Source of the DNA: Streptomyces sp. NBC_01716
Lineage (GTDB): Bacteria; Actinomycetota; Actinomycetes; Streptomycetales; Streptomycetaceae
Assembly: GCF_036248275.1 (NCBI RefSeq)
Contig: NZ_CP109181.1
Coordinates: forward strand, 310,001 to 374,000
DNA length: 64,000 bases
Direction: 5' to 3'
This document shows positions 23,599 through 32,583 of the stretch, piece by piece. Position numbers and translations under genes: made by a program. Position 1 is the stretch's first letter. Each line of letters opens with the position of its first letter. The notes below the pieces were generated by a model that saw only the letters and a list, made by a program, of their open reading frames with translations, was not told the origin of the DNA and searched no databases.

Positions 23599-24665
23599 GC
23601 CGTGTCCGCGCCCCCGCCGCCGGGCACGGCAGCAGGCACGGCAGCGGCGGCAGGCGCGGTCTCCCTGCCCCGGCCCCGCCTGATCCTCAGCCGGGTCAGC
23701 AGCGGTCGGCCTCGCCCGGCACCGTGCGGGACCGGCTCAACTGTCCGTACCCGTACGGAAGTCCGTGCCGGTACGGCCGTCGATGCCGGTTCGACTGTGC
23801 CTGGCGGTTCGGCTGCCGGGGCCGGTTGGGGTGCTTCCGCCTCCATGGGACTCGTGCCGCTCGGGCGCGGCGCCTGCCGGTCCCGTCGGGCGTCGGCCAG
23901 CAGCGCGGTCAGGCTGGACCGGTGCCAGTTGATCTCGTCCGGATCGTCGGCGGTCAGCAGCCGTTGAACGGTCTCGCGCCCCGCCTCCGATCCCGGCCGG
24001 CCCGGCGCGAGGTCCGGGCGCAGCCGGTTCAGACATGCCCGCTCGTACGGATCCGGTACGAGCTCGGCGAGTTGGACCGGATCGAGCACGGAACCGACGA
24101 TGGCCGCGCGCTCCCACCGGTCGTCGCTCTCGTGCAGCAGCAGACCGATACGGCGGCCACGCCAGTTGCGCGGACGGCAGTCCTCCACCGCCCCCGGCTC
24201 CTTCCCCGCCGCGCCGTCACCCTCGCTGTCGGCCTGGGGAGCACCGGTCGCCGTCCGCGGCAACCGGCCGGTCAGCAGGCCCGGTTCGCTGCTCGCGAAC
24301 GCCCGTAGCTCCTCGGCCAGATAGAGCCAGACGACCGCTCGATAGCGATTGAGGTAGAACCGCACCGGCACCAGATACCCCGCACGCGCGAACCGGGTGA
24401 AGCGGCCGGGGCTGATGTCCATCAGCCCCGCCCCCTCGGCCGTACCCACCGTCCGCACCCGCTCGCGCAGCGTCTCGGGGAAGCCCGGCGCCCGCCGAAG
24501 CCGCTCGACCTCGCCACGCGCCACCCTGCGTCGGCCGCTCACGGCCCCACCGACCGTGCGGACATGCCCCAACTGTGTGGCCAGCTCGAACTCGCCCCGC
24601 CTCAGGCGCAGTTCCTGGGCCGCTCGGCCCGCGGCCAGTGTTTCCGAGATTTCCATGACAGACAT
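23595..24665 (-). CDS. DUF6397-like protein
   Basis: A 356-residue actinomycete protein of unknown function. The N-terminal 180 residues contain two helix-turn-helix-like segments (TLAAGRAAQELRLRRGEFE; LMDISPGRFTRFARAGYLVP) and the block VRFYLNRYRAVVWLYLAEEL; a second conserved stretch begins RNWRGRRIGLLL. The last 110 residues are Pro/Ala/Arg-rich and probably disordered. The similarity to DUF6397 is from memory of that family. ATG 24665 follows GGAGACC. The TAG stop (23597-23595) lies in the CTAG end of the MITE, so the native C-terminus may have been altered by the insertion. Confidence 0.72.
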   Translation of the reverse strand: MSVMEISETLAAGRAAQELRLRRGEFELATQLGHVRTVGGAVSGRRRVARGEVERLRRAPGFPETLRERVRTVGTAEGAGLMDISPGRFTRFARAGYLVPVRFYLNRYRAVVWLYLAEELRAFASSEPGLLTGRLPRTATGAPQADSEGDGAAGKEPGAVEDCRPRNWRGRRIGLLLHESDDRWERAAIVGSVLDPVQLAELVPDPYERACLNRLRPDLAPGRPGSEAGRETVQRLLTADDPDEINWHRSSLTALLADARRDRQAPRPSGTSPMEAEAPQPAPAAEPPGTVEPASTAVPARTSVRVRTVEPVPHGAGRGRPLLTRLRIRRGRGRETAPAAAAVPAAVPGGGGADTA

Positions 24666-24815
24666 CGACGGTCTCCCCCGTGAGTGATTAGCTACTCTCG
24701 GTGACAACCGTATTCCCGGGTCAAGAATCCCGCTTGCCCTGTGGATAACTCCCCCGGGGACTCCCTGACCGGACTCCTGGACCGCACTTCCAGACGGGGC
24801 TTCCGGACCGGACTC

Positions 24816-25235
24816 TCAGCCGTCCGTGACCGTCGAGTGCGTCGGCGCCGACTGCCGCACCGCGATGCCCAGATGCTCGCCGACACGGTTCACCATCAGA
24901 GTCATCTCATAGGCGATCTGACCGACATCGGCGTCCGCCTCGCTCAGCACACACAGACAACTGCCGTCCCCCGCGGCGGTGACGAACAGCAGCGCCTCAT
25001 CGAACTCGATCATGGTCTGCCGCGCCTTGCCGGCGTTGAAGTGCCGGCCCGACCCTCGCGCGAGACTGTGCAGACCCGACGAGACGGCCGCCAGATGCTC
25101 GGCGTCCTCACGCGCCAGCCCGGAACTAGCGCCCGTCACCAGCCCGTCGTTGGACAGCACAAGCGCGTGCCGTATCGGCTCGACCCGACCGGTCAGATCC
25201 TCCAGAAGCCAGTCAAGTCCGTCTTCCAACGCCAT
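24816..25235 (-). CDS. Roadblock/LC7 domain protein
   Basis: A 139-residue protein of the roadblock/LC7 (MglB-like) fold, matching the second gene of Streptomyces conservons (cvnB). The domain spans nearly all of it (LDWLLEDLTGRVEPIRHALV, MIEFDEALLFVTAAGDGSCL). Such proteins act with small GTPases and histidine-kinase-like partners, but no cvnA, cvnC or cvnD gene is adjacent, so this is a stand-alone copy. ATG 25235 has a GTGGA/GGGGAG region upstream. Confidence 0.85.
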   Translation of the reverse strand: MALEDGLDWLLEDLTGRVEPIRHALVLSNDGLVTGASSGLAREDAEHLAAVSSGLHSLARGSGRHFNAGKARQTMIEFDEALLFVTAAGDGSCLCVLSEADADVGQIAYEMTLMVNRVGEHLGIAVRQSAPTHSTVTDG

Positions 25236-25705
25236 TGATGTCCACTCTCCCCGTTCAGACAGGTACCGCGCCCTGTGCCCCGTATCTCCCCGTCGGTCGC
25301 CCAGCCTCGCGCACCGGATGCTCACGGGCAAGCGGTCCAGCGGCCTGGGAACTTCACACGGAACCGGCCGTTCCCGTCAATGGGAACGATCACCATCCGC
25401 GCGGCCGTATGCCTTCGCAATTCCTCGCCTCCGCTCCGACGGCAGATCGCTCCCCCTCCACAGGGTCCGCCACCGAGCCACCCCTTCCGTCAATTCACCA
25501 CCGCAACGCAATCCCTCGATCGGGTCGCCTGTGAGTCATGACTGAAACGAACACAGGATTACGGCCACTTTCCCGGACGCCCACCCGTCGCGGGCGTCAA
25601 CTCGGAAGCTCCCGCTGAGAATTCACACCGCGCACCCCGTTACGACCGCTTGATCAGCCGCGTTCATCAAACACCCGGCACATCGCCCTCGCTCCTGGAG
25701 GACCC
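25236..25705. other. 470-bp divergent intergenic region
   Basis: No gene seen. It holds the inverted repeat at 25369-25388, a perfect 10-bp palindrome AGTCATGACT (25534-25543), and TTGAT/ATCAA half-sites about 40-55 bp before the peptide gene. It serves the roadblock gene on one side and the peptide-ABC operon on the other. Confidence 0.5.
25369..25388. promoter_or_regulatory. Perfect inverted repeat upstream of roadblock gene
   Basis: CGTTCCC-GTCAAT-GGGAACG, with another GGAAC half-site at 25360-25364, 134 bp upstream of the roadblock start. Candidate operator; the cognate regulator is unknown. Confidence 0.4.
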
Positions 25706-25813
25706 ATGAAGATCGTCTCCCCGCCGCCCTTCGTTCACCTCACGTTCGAGAGAGCGTCGGTCTCCGCCCGGCCCCTGATGTGTCAGGTTGACGCCGGGGG
25801 TGGCGCCGCGTGA
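25706..25813 (+). CDS. Small peptide (35 aa) coupled to ABC exporter
   Basis: ATG 25706 is preceded by GGAGG with 4-5 nt spacing. The 35 codons run to a TGA at 25811-25813 that overlaps the GTG start of the ABC gene (GTGA), so translation is coupled. The peptide starts MKIVSPPPFVHL, has a middle ERASVSARPLMC with one cysteine, and ends DAGGGAA. It has no signal peptide or membrane helix. A Gly-rich tail after a charged leader recalls precursor peptides of modified or exported signals, but no modifying enzyme lies nearby. I do not recognise the family. It could instead be a translated leader that only couples the ABC gene. Confidence 0.6.
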   Translation: MKIVSPPPFVHLTFERASVSARPLMCQVDAGGGAA

Positions 25814-27783
25814 GGTTGCTGAAGCGTCCGAAGCCCGCCGAGAGCGCGGTGTCCGACAGCGAACGCGAGCTGTTCGGCGGGCGGCTCCGCTACGACAGGG
25901 GCTGGGCCGACCACGAGTGGGCCTCGCTCGAACTCAGCCTGCTGTCCGCCGTGCGCGCGATGCCGCGCATGGTCGCGGGCACCCTGCGGCTCGCCTGGCG
26001 GACCGACCGTTCGGCGCTGATGACGGTCGGCGTCGCCGAGGCAGGCCAGGGGCTGACGGCAGCGCTCGGGCTGCTGGTGGTGAACTCCGTGCTCGGCTCA
26101 CTCCTGGCCGTCGGAAGCGCCGCCGACCGTGTCTCCGACGCGATGCCCGCCCTGATCGCCGGCGCGCTGGTCGCCGTGGTGGGCGCGCTCCTCGCCTCGT
26201 GGTCGACCTCGGCGGCCGGCCGGCTGGAGCCGAAGGTGGAACGGGCCGCGAACGAACAGTACTTACGGGCCGCCGCACGGGTGGAACTGGAGGCGATCGA
26301 GGACGGCGAGTTCCGTCGTCTGATCGACACGGCGCAGTTCGGTCCGCCGTCGGCACGGCGGATGATCGGTGCCTGCGTCGCCACCATGAACGGGGTCATC
26401 TCGCTGCTCGCCGTGGGCGGTGTGCTGACCGTGCTCCACCCGCTGCTGCTGCCCATGCTCCTGCTGATCGCGGCGCCGCGCGGCTGGGGCGCGATGCGCG
26501 TCTCCCAGCGACGGTACGTGTCGGTGATGTCCTGGGTCGAGCATCTGCGCGCCAGCCGTCTCATTGCCGGACTGCTCATCTCCCGCTCCGCCGCGCACGA
26601 GATCCGGGTGCACGCCGTGGGCCCCTTCCTCCTCCGGCACTACCGCAACATGGCCGACAGCGCGGAGACCGAGGCGACGCGGCTGGCCAAGGACAAGGCG
26701 CTCACCGAACTGCTCGCCGCCGCGCTGTCGGGAGTCGCCGCACTCGTCACGTACGGGACGATGGCCGCGCTCATCGTGTCGGGCCGGATGGACCTGGCCG
26801 TGGCGGGCACCGCCGTGGTCGCCGTCCGTTCGGGCTCGGCGAGCCTGGGCGCCCTCGTGATGACCACGAACTCGCTGCACGAGGAGTCTCTGTACGTACG
26901 CGACATGGAGAGGTTCCTCGCCGAGGCCGCCGACAGGTCCATCCCGTCGGGCGGGCTCCCGATCCCCGAGCCGACGAGGGCGATCACTCTGGAGGGGGTC
27001 TCCTTCCGGTATCCGGACCGGGAGACGCCCGCGCTCACCGAGTTGTCCCTGGCGATCCCGATGGGCTCGGTGGTCGCCCTGGTCGGCGAGAACGGCTCCG
27101 GAAAGAGCACACTCGTGAAGCTGCTCGCGGGGCTTCATCTCCCCGACAGCGGGCGGTTGGCGTGGGACGGCGTCGACATCGCCGAGGCGGACCGGGAGCA
27201 GATCTTCGACCGGGTGTCGCTGCTCACCCAGGACTTCGAGCGCTGGCCGGTGACGGCGGCGGCGAACATCGAGATCGGCCGGCCGGAGGCCGTGGAGGGC
27301 GACCTGGAGGCGGCGGCGCGGTACTCGGGCGCCGACGCGGTCGCCGAGACTCTGCCGAACGGCTTCCAGACCCTGCTGGCCCGCGTGTTCCGCGGGGCGT
27401 CCGAACTGTCCGGCGGGCAGTGGCAGAAGTTCGGCCTGGCCCGCGCGCACTACCGGGACGCCCAGGTGATCGTGGTGGACGAGCCCACGTCGGCCCTCGA
27501 CCCGGAGGCGGAGATCGCGGCCTTCGACCGGATCCGGGGACTGGCGGACGAGCGGCGGGCCGTCGTACTCGTCACGCACCGGATGTCCGGCGTGCGGTAC
27601 GCGGACCTCATCTATGTACTGCACGAGGGCCGGCTGGTCGAACAGGGCAACCACGAGAGCCTGTTGGCGTTGAACGGCAGATACGCCTCGATGTTCCGCA
27701 TGCAGGCGGAGCAGTACGGCCACGAGGCGGGCACCGGGACCGGCGTCCCGCAGCAGGGCGGATCGAGGGTGACACCGACCTGA
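25810..27783 (+). CDS. ABC exporter, fused permease/ATPase
   Basis: A 657-residue half-transporter with five or six membrane helices (about 60-345) and a C-terminal ATPase. Walker A is GENGSGKST, the signature is LSGGQWQKF (a variant of LSGGQ), Walker B is VIVVDEPTSALD, and the H-loop is LVTHRM. There is no peptidase C39 domain, so it does not trim a double-glycine leader. Its GTG overlaps the stop of the upstream 35-codon gene, which suggests that the peptide is its substrate or regulator. Codon 152 is TTA (26263-26265), so translation should depend on the bldA tRNA. A bidirectional terminator follows. Confidence 0.88.
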   Translation: MRLLKRPKPAESAVSDSERELFGGRLRYDRGWADHEWASLELSLLSAVRAMPRMVAGTLRLAWRTDRSALMTVGVAEAGQGLTAALGLLVVNSVLGSLLAVGSAADRVSDAMPALIAGALVAVVGALLASWSTSAAGRLEPKVERAANEQYLRAAARVELEAIEDGEFRRLIDTAQFGPPSARRMIGACVATMNGVISLLAVGGVLTVLHPLLLPMLLLIAAPRGWGAMRVSQRRYVSVMSWVEHLRASRLIAGLLISRSAAHEIRVHAVGPFLLRHYRNMADSAETEATRLAKDKALTELLAAALSGVAALVTYGTMAALIVSGRMDLAVAGTAVVAVRSGSASLGALVMTTNSLHEESLYVRDMERFLAEAADRSIPSGGLPIPEPTRAITLEGVSFRYPDRETPALTELSLAIPMGSVVALVGENGSGKSTLVKLLAGLHLPDSGRLAWDGVDIAEADREQIFDRVSLLTQDFERWPVTAAANIEIGRPEAVEGDLEAAARYSGADAVAETLPNGFQTLLARVFRGASELSGGQWQKFGLARAHYRDAQVIVVDEPTSALDPEAEIAAFDRIRGLADERRAVVLVTHRMSGVRYADLIYVLHEGRLVEQGNHESLLALNGRYASMFRMQAEQYGHEAGTGTGVPQQGGSRVTPT

Positions 27784-27801
27784 CCCGTGGGTCGTTCTCA
27801 G

Positions 27802-27824
27802 GCGCCGGACACCCCGTCCGGCGC
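27802..27824. terminator. Bidirectional terminator, ABC / sigma genes
   Basis: Perfect 9-bp stem, GCGCCGGAC (27802-27810) with GTCCGGCGC (27816-27824), loop ACCCC, between convergent genes. Confidence 0.75.
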
Positions 27825-27873
27825 TCCGAGGACCTGGGCGCGGCCCACCGGCCCGCGACGGCCCGTCACCGGG

Positions 27874-28668
27874 CTACGCGGCGTCGCGCATCACATCCCT
27901 GCGGATGCGGGCGCAGGAGTCGTTGATCAGCCTGGAGACATGCATCTGTGAGATGCCCAGGTCCTCGGCGATGCTGCTCTGCGTCATCCCACGGAAGAAC
28001 CTCAGATAGAGGATCTTCTTCTCCCGGTCGGGAAGCCGGCGCAGACGCGGCTTGACCGACTCGCGGTCGATCACGGTGTCCAGCGCCTCGTCCCAGCCTC
28101 CGATGGCGTCTCCGAGCGTGGGGCCCTCCTCCGGGGAGGCCAGGCCCGCGTCGAGCGACAGCACACTGAAGCAGTCCATCGCCTCGACACCCGTGACCAC
28201 GTCGTCCTCGGTCATTCCCGAGTGCAGGGCGAGCTCCTCGACGGTCGGTGCCAGCACCCCGTGCCGCTGGGCCAGTTCGTCGCGGGCGTCGCGTACGCGG
28301 CTCCGTAACTCCTGCACCCGCCGGGGCACATGGACGGACCAGAGGCGGTCGCGGAAGTGCCGCTTGAGCTCGCCGGTGATCGTGGGCACGGCGAAGCTCT
28401 CGAACGCGGTGCCCCGGTGCGGGTCGTACCGCTCCACGGCCTTCACCAGTCCGATCGCCGCGACCTGCCGCAGATCCTCCAGCGCTTCGCCCCGGTGCCG
28501 GAACCGGCCGGCCAGCCGGTCGGCCATCGGGAGCCACGCGCACACGATCTCCCCGCGCGTCCGGTGCTTCTCGGGCCCGTCAGGCAGCAGGGCGGCCCGC
28601 TCGAAGGCCTCGGAGGTGTCGGGGACGTCCTCGTGCCGCACCCGGTAGGCCATCACCCGAGGGGTCAT
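27874..28668 (-). CDS. SigF/SigB-type RNA polymerase sigma factor
   Basis: A 264-residue sigma factor of the SigB/SigF/SigG subfamily. Region 2 (LEDLRQVAAIGLVKAVERYD, GTAFESFAVPTITGELKRHF), region 3 and region 4 (EKKILYLRFFRGMTQSSIAE, GISQMHVSRLI) are intact. Such factors direct stress and sporulation genes and are held by RsbW-type anti-sigma kinases. None is adjacent, though the SpoIIE-type phosphatase at 13337 belongs to the same kind of circuit. ATG 28668 follows GAGGAG. Confidence 0.92.
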   Translation of the reverse strand: MTPRVMAYRVRHEDVPDTSEAFERAALLPDGPEKHRTRGEIVCAWLPMADRLAGRFRHRGEALEDLRQVAAIGLVKAVERYDPHRGTAFESFAVPTITGELKRHFRDRLWSVHVPRRVQELRSRVRDARDELAQRHGVLAPTVEELALHSGMTEDDVVTGVEAMDCFSVLSLDAGLASPEEGPTLGDAIGGWDEALDTVIDRESVKPRLRRLPDREKKILYLRFFRGMTQSSIAEDLGISQMHVSRLINDSCARIRRDVMRDAA

Positions 28669-28826
28669 GATGCTCCTCGCTCCTCGCTCCACGCGGCCGT
28701 CGTCACCGGGGAACGCACGGCCGGCAGCCGGGCGACGCCCGGAGCGGTACGCCGCTCCACGGACGTGCCTCCTGTCCGAAGCACGAAGTGCGTGTGCCCC
28801 TGAACACCGCAGTCAAACAAGGGGCT

Positions 28827-30236
28827 TCAGCGGTCGCCGTCCGGTTCGGCACCGTGCCAGACCGTCGTGACGTTGCAGAATTCGCGGATCCCGTGCTCCG
28901 ACAACTCCCGCCCGTAGCCGGAGCGCTTGACGCCGCCGAAGGGAAGGGCGGGGTGGGAGGCGGTCATCCCGTTGAAGAAGACACCGCCGGCCTGGAGGTC
29001 GCGTACGAACCGCCCCGCTTCCTCGTCGTCGCGCGTCCACACGTTGGAACTCAGGCCGAACGGGGTGTCGTTGGCGACGCTCACCGCCTCGTCGAGATCC
29101 GCCACGCGGTACATCGTGGCCACCGGGCCGAAGGCCTCTTCGTGGTGGATGCGCATGTCGGCGGAGACATCCGTAAGGACGGTGGGTTCGTAGTACCAGC
29201 CACGGTTGAGCCGGTCCGGACGCTGTCCTCCGCAGCGGGCCATGGCGCCTCGGTTGACGGCGTCGTCCACCAGCTCCTCCAGGTCCGCGCGGCCCTGTTC
29301 GCTGGAGAGCGGGCCGACGTCGGTGGACTCGTCCATGGGGTCACCGACGGTCAGTTTCCGCATCCCTGCGACGAAGCGTTCACCGAACGCGTCGTAGACG
29401 TCCGCGTGCACGATGAAGCGCTTGGCCGCGATGCAGGACTGCCCGTTGTTCTGTACGCGGGCGGTCACCGCGACCCGCGCGGCCCGGTCGATGTCCGCCG
29501 ACGGCATCACGATGTACGGGTCGCTGCCGCCGAGTTCGAGTACGGTCCGCTTCACCTCGTCGCCGGCGACGGCGGCGACCGAGCGCCCCGCCGGCTCGCT
29601 GCCGGTCAGGGTCGCCGCCGCCACCCGGCGGTCGCGCAGAATGCCCTCGACCGCGCCGGACCCCACGAGCAGCGTCTGGAAGCAGCCCTCGGGGAAACCC
29701 GCCCTCCTGAAGAGGTCGCCCAGATACAGCGCGGTCTGCGGGACGTTCGACGCGTGCTTCAGCAGCCCGGCGTTGCCCGCCATCAGGGCGGGAGCGGCGA
29801 ACCGTACGACCTGCCAGAGCGGGAAGTTCCACGGCATGACCGCCAGTACGACGCCCAGCGGGCGGTAGCGCACGTACGCGCGTGCGGCACCGGAGTCCCG
29901 TACGTCGGCGTCCGACGGATGCTCGTCGGCGAGCAGTTCCGCCGCGTGGCGCGCGTACCAGCGCATCGACTTGGCGCACTTCGCCGCCTCCGCGCGTGCG
30001 GCGACGATCGGCTTGCCCATCTCGGTGGTCATGGTGCGGGCGATCTCGTCCTGATCCTCCTCAAGGAGGTCGGCCGCGCGGTTCATCATCGTGGCCCGGT
30101 GGTCGAAGTCCGTGAGGCGATACCGGTCGAAAGCGGTGGCCGCCGCGGCCAGCCGCCACTCGATCTCGTCGGACCCCATGGCGCCGAACGTCTTGAGGGT
30201 CTCGCCGGTGGCGGGATCGACCGTGGCGATGGGCAT
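28827..30236 (-). CDS. NADP-type succinate-semialdehyde dehydrogenase
   Basis: A 469-residue aldehyde dehydrogenase. The catalytic pair is Glu234 (LELGGSD) and Cys268 (NNGQSCIAAKR). The CIAAKRF context and overall length fit NADP+-dependent succinate-semialdehyde dehydrogenases (GabD type), which complete GABA breakdown to succinate. ATG 30236 has GAGGAGGAC about 7 nt upstream. No aminotransferase is adjacent. The shared upstream region serves a divergent methyltransferase gene. Confidence 0.85.
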   Translation of the reverse strand: MPIATVDPATGETLKTFGAMGSDEIEWRLAAAATAFDRYRLTDFDHRATMMNRAADLLEEDQDEIARTMTTEMGKPIVAARAEAAKCAKSMRWYARHAAELLADEHPSDADVRDSGAARAYVRYRPLGVVLAVMPWNFPLWQVVRFAAPALMAGNAGLLKHASNVPQTALYLGDLFRRAGFPEGCFQTLLVGSGAVEGILRDRRVAAATLTGSEPAGRSVAAVAGDEVKRTVLELGGSDPYIVMPSADIDRAARVAVTARVQNNGQSCIAAKRFIVHADVYDAFGERFVAGMRKLTVGDPMDESTDVGPLSSEQGRADLEELVDDAVNRGAMARCGGQRPDRLNRGWYYEPTVLTDVSADMRIHHEEAFGPVATMYRVADLDEAVSVANDTPFGLSSNVWTRDDEEAGRFVRDLQAGGVFFNGMTASHPALPFGGVKRSGYGRELSEHGIREFCNVTTVWHGAEPDGDR

Positions 30237-30396
30237 GGGACAGTCCTCCTCTGACTCGGTTTCTCCGACACTCGCGCGGTACGGGCGGGCCCGCAACGCG
30301 GGGGCGACGGCCGTCCGGGTACCCGGGGTGCGCCCCCGTACGCCTCCCGACCGGGCGGCAGGGCCGGGGCCGTACGCGGCGGGGGATCATGTCCCC

Positions 30397-30996
30397 ATGG
30401 CCCACGACCACACGCATGTACAGGAATTCTTCGGCGTCCGCGCGGCGGACTGGGACGCGCGCTTCCCCGACGACGGCCCGGCCTACGCCGCCGCCGCGGC
30501 CGGGATGGGCCTGCGTCCCGGTGACAGCGTCCTGGACGCGGGCTGCGGCACCGGGAGGGCGCTGAGGGCCCTGCGCGACGTCGTGGGGCCTCGGGGCACG
30601 GTGCTGGGCGCCGATCTCACCCCCGAGATGCTCGCGGCGGCCGTACGGAGCGGTCGCGACGCGGTCGGCGCCCTGCTGCTCGCGGACGCGGCGCGTCTGC
30701 CGCTGCGCACGCACTCCCTCGACGCGGTCTTCGCCGCGGGACTGATCGCGCATCTGCCGGAGCCGGCCACGAATCTGCGGGAGCTGGCGAGGGTCGTACG
30801 CCCCGGTGGCCGTCTGGCGCTCTTCCACCCGATCGGACGCGCCGCGCTGGCCGCCCGGCAGGGGCGGCAGATCACCCCGGACGATCTGCGCGCCGAGGGC
30901 ACACTGCGTCCCCTGCTCGCCGGGGCGGGCTGGCGTCTGGTCTCGTACGTGGACGAGGACGCCCGCTTCCTCGCGCTGGCCGTGCGCGAGGACTGA
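30397..30996 (+). CDS. Class I SAM-dependent methyltransferase
   Basis: A 199-residue methyltransferase. Motif I is VLDAGCGTGRAL; LGADLTPEM carries the acidic ribose-binding residue; LIAHLPEP and VVRPGGRLALF give motifs II and III. It starts with a His/Asp-rich tail (MAHDHTHVQEFFG). The substrate is unknown. ATG 30397 gives the normal core length; the ribosome site is only GGGGGA further upstream. Confidence 0.85.
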   Translation: MAHDHTHVQEFFGVRAADWDARFPDDGPAYAAAAAGMGLRPGDSVLDAGCGTGRALRALRDVVGPRGTVLGADLTPEMLAAAVRSGRDAVGALLLADAARLPLRTHSLDAVFAAGLIAHLPEPATNLRELARVVRPGGRLALFHPIGRAALAARQGRQITPDDLRAEGTLRPLLAGAGWRLVSYVDEDARFLALAVRED

Positions 30997-31123
30997 GCCG
31001 GAGACGACAGCCATGACGGCCGGGTAGCTCGGACTGCCACGCCGGGTGCACCATCACGTGAACGGGTATCGAACCTTGGTGGGAGGCGGGGGCCCCGAGG
31101 GATGTGCGAAAGGTGGACGGACC

Positions 31124-31429
31124 ATGTTCGACAAGCTGCGTCGGCTGCTCGTACCGAGCAGGACCGCCACACCGGTCACCGAGCCTGCCGCGTCCCCACG
31201 TGCCCGGACACGGCAGCACAACCTGTTCGAGGCCGCTGCCTCCTTCGTGGCGGCGACCGCCGACGACGACCAGGACCGGATGGACGAGGCGTCCGGCTGG
31301 GTCTCCCCCGAGGCGCTGTCCTTCGGCGTGAGCGAGCTGGCGTGCCGTGCGGTGACGGCGCTGGCGCGTGAGCGGGACGAGTCGCCCGAGAAGGTGGCAC
31401 GCACCCTCCTCGGGCTGCCCGCCGCGTGA
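31124..31429 (+). CDS. Hypothetical protein, 101 aa
   Basis: ATG 31124 follows AAGGTGG. The protein has a basic start (MFDKLRRLLVPSR), a Pro/Thr linker and an all-helical C-terminus (LFEAAASFVAATADDDQDRM; ARERDESPEKVARTLLGLPA). I recognise no family. It has normal codon use for the region and lies 113 bp upstream of another hypothetical gene in the same direction. Confidence 0.65.
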   Translation: MFDKLRRLLVPSRTATPVTEPAASPRARTRQHNLFEAAASFVAATADDDQDRMDEASGWVSPEALSFGVSELACRAVTALARERDESPEKVARTLLGLPAA

Positions 31430-31542
31430 GGGAGGGTCCCGGAGGCGCGCGGGTGGCCCCCGACCTCTCGACGGCCGGGCGGCCGACTGGCTAAGGTGCG
31501 CCGACGACTGATCGGACACGACCGTTCGGATGGGTAGGTGCC

Positions 31543-32490
31543 GTGACAGGTACGGACGAATCCGCCGATGAGGACGCGCTGTATGTGCTGTCGGCCGTGC
31601 TGCTGACACCGGCGCAGTTCCCCAGCGTGCTCGGCGACGACTTCCCCGAGGCGTGCGCGGCTCTCGGGCTGGAGCCGTACGACCGCGGATACGGTCTGGT
31701 GCTCGGCCAGGACGGCGGCGGCGCGCGCTGGACCGTGGCCGTCGACGATGTGTCGCTGGTGGCTGTCGCCATCGCCGCGTGGGACTGCGGTATGGAGTAC
31801 GACCTGTCCCCCGACGAACGCACGGTCGTCGCGGCGCTTCCCGGCTGGCCGGTGGCCCTCTCGGTCGCGGCGCCGGGCATCCCCGCGCCGCACGATCCCG
31901 ATCCGGAGCCGGGAGTGGACAACGACGGGGCGAGACCGCCGCTCACGCCGCCGGACACGACGAGCTGGGGGTCGGCGCAGCGCCGTCTCGGTGCGGACGA
32001 GATCGCGCTTCAGTGGGAAGCCTGGCGCGAACAGTTCGACTCCGAGGACGAGCATCAGCGGGCGGACGCGACTGCCGGTGACGCAGGCGGTGGCGGGGCC
32101 GGTGATGACGCGGATTCGGCCGATGACGGCGACGGCGACGGCGGTGCGGACGGGCCTCCCAACAAGAAGGCCGGGGCGGAGGCCACCCAGGACGGCGCGG
32201 ACCTCGACGGCACGGAGGCCCTCCACGACGGGGTGCGGCGCGTCCTGAAGGAGCTGCGCGGCTACCTGGAGTCACCGCCTCCGCAGGGCCGGGTCCGCTC
32301 GGGCTTCGCGCCCGCCGGCGCACGGATGCTCCGGGCCGACGGCCCCGGCTGGTCCCTCGTCGCCAGGACCGACGACATCGCCTACATCCTGCTGGACGAC
32401 GAACCGAACGAAGTGCTGCCGGTCGGCCGCGGGCCCGAACTGCCGAAGCTCCTGGAAGCGCTCGACGCGATCGCCGTTCGCCCGTCCTGA
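31543..32490 (+). CDS. Hypothetical acidic protein, 315 aa
   Basis: GTG 31543. Two folded parts, an N-terminal alpha/beta-like region (about 10-110) and a C-terminal region (about 230-315; GARMLRADGPGWSLVARTDD, YILLDDEPNEVLPVG), are joined by a long acidic Gly/Asp/Ala linker (about 120-225). The plan resembles other Streptomyces proteins with two similar small domains, but I cannot name a family. A terminator follows. Confidence 0.65.
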   Translation: MTGTDESADEDALYVLSAVLLTPAQFPSVLGDDFPEACAALGLEPYDRGYGLVLGQDGGGARWTVAVDDVSLVAVAIAAWDCGMEYDLSPDERTVVAALPGWPVALSVAAPGIPAPHDPDPEPGVDNDGARPPLTPPDTTSWGSAQRRLGADEIALQWEAWREQFDSEDEHQRADATAGDAGGGGAGDDADSADDGDGDGGADGPPNKKAGAEATQDGADLDGTEALHDGVRRVLKELRGYLESPPPQGRVRSGFAPAGARMLRADGPGWSLVARTDDIAYILLDDEPNEVLPVGRGPELPKLLEALDAIAVRPS

Positions 32491-32510
32491 CCTGCTCGGA
32501 TCCTCACGGC

Positions 32511-32561
32511 GCCCCCGTACGGGCCCGGGACCGCAGGTGGGTCCCGTGTGCGTACGGGGGC
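32511..32561. terminator. Bidirectional terminator
   Basis: Outer perfect stem GCCCCCGTACG (32511-32521) with CGTACGGGGGC (32551-32561), and an inner CGGGACC/GGTCCCG stem. It lies between convergent genes. Confidence 0.75.
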
Positions 32562-32583
32562 TCTTGCGCCGCCCGGCGCGGGG

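Noticed and set aside
25706..25813. Peptide gene as a class I-IV lanthipeptide precursor
   Set aside because: Only one Cys and no lanthionine synthetase nearby; kept as an unclassified peptide.
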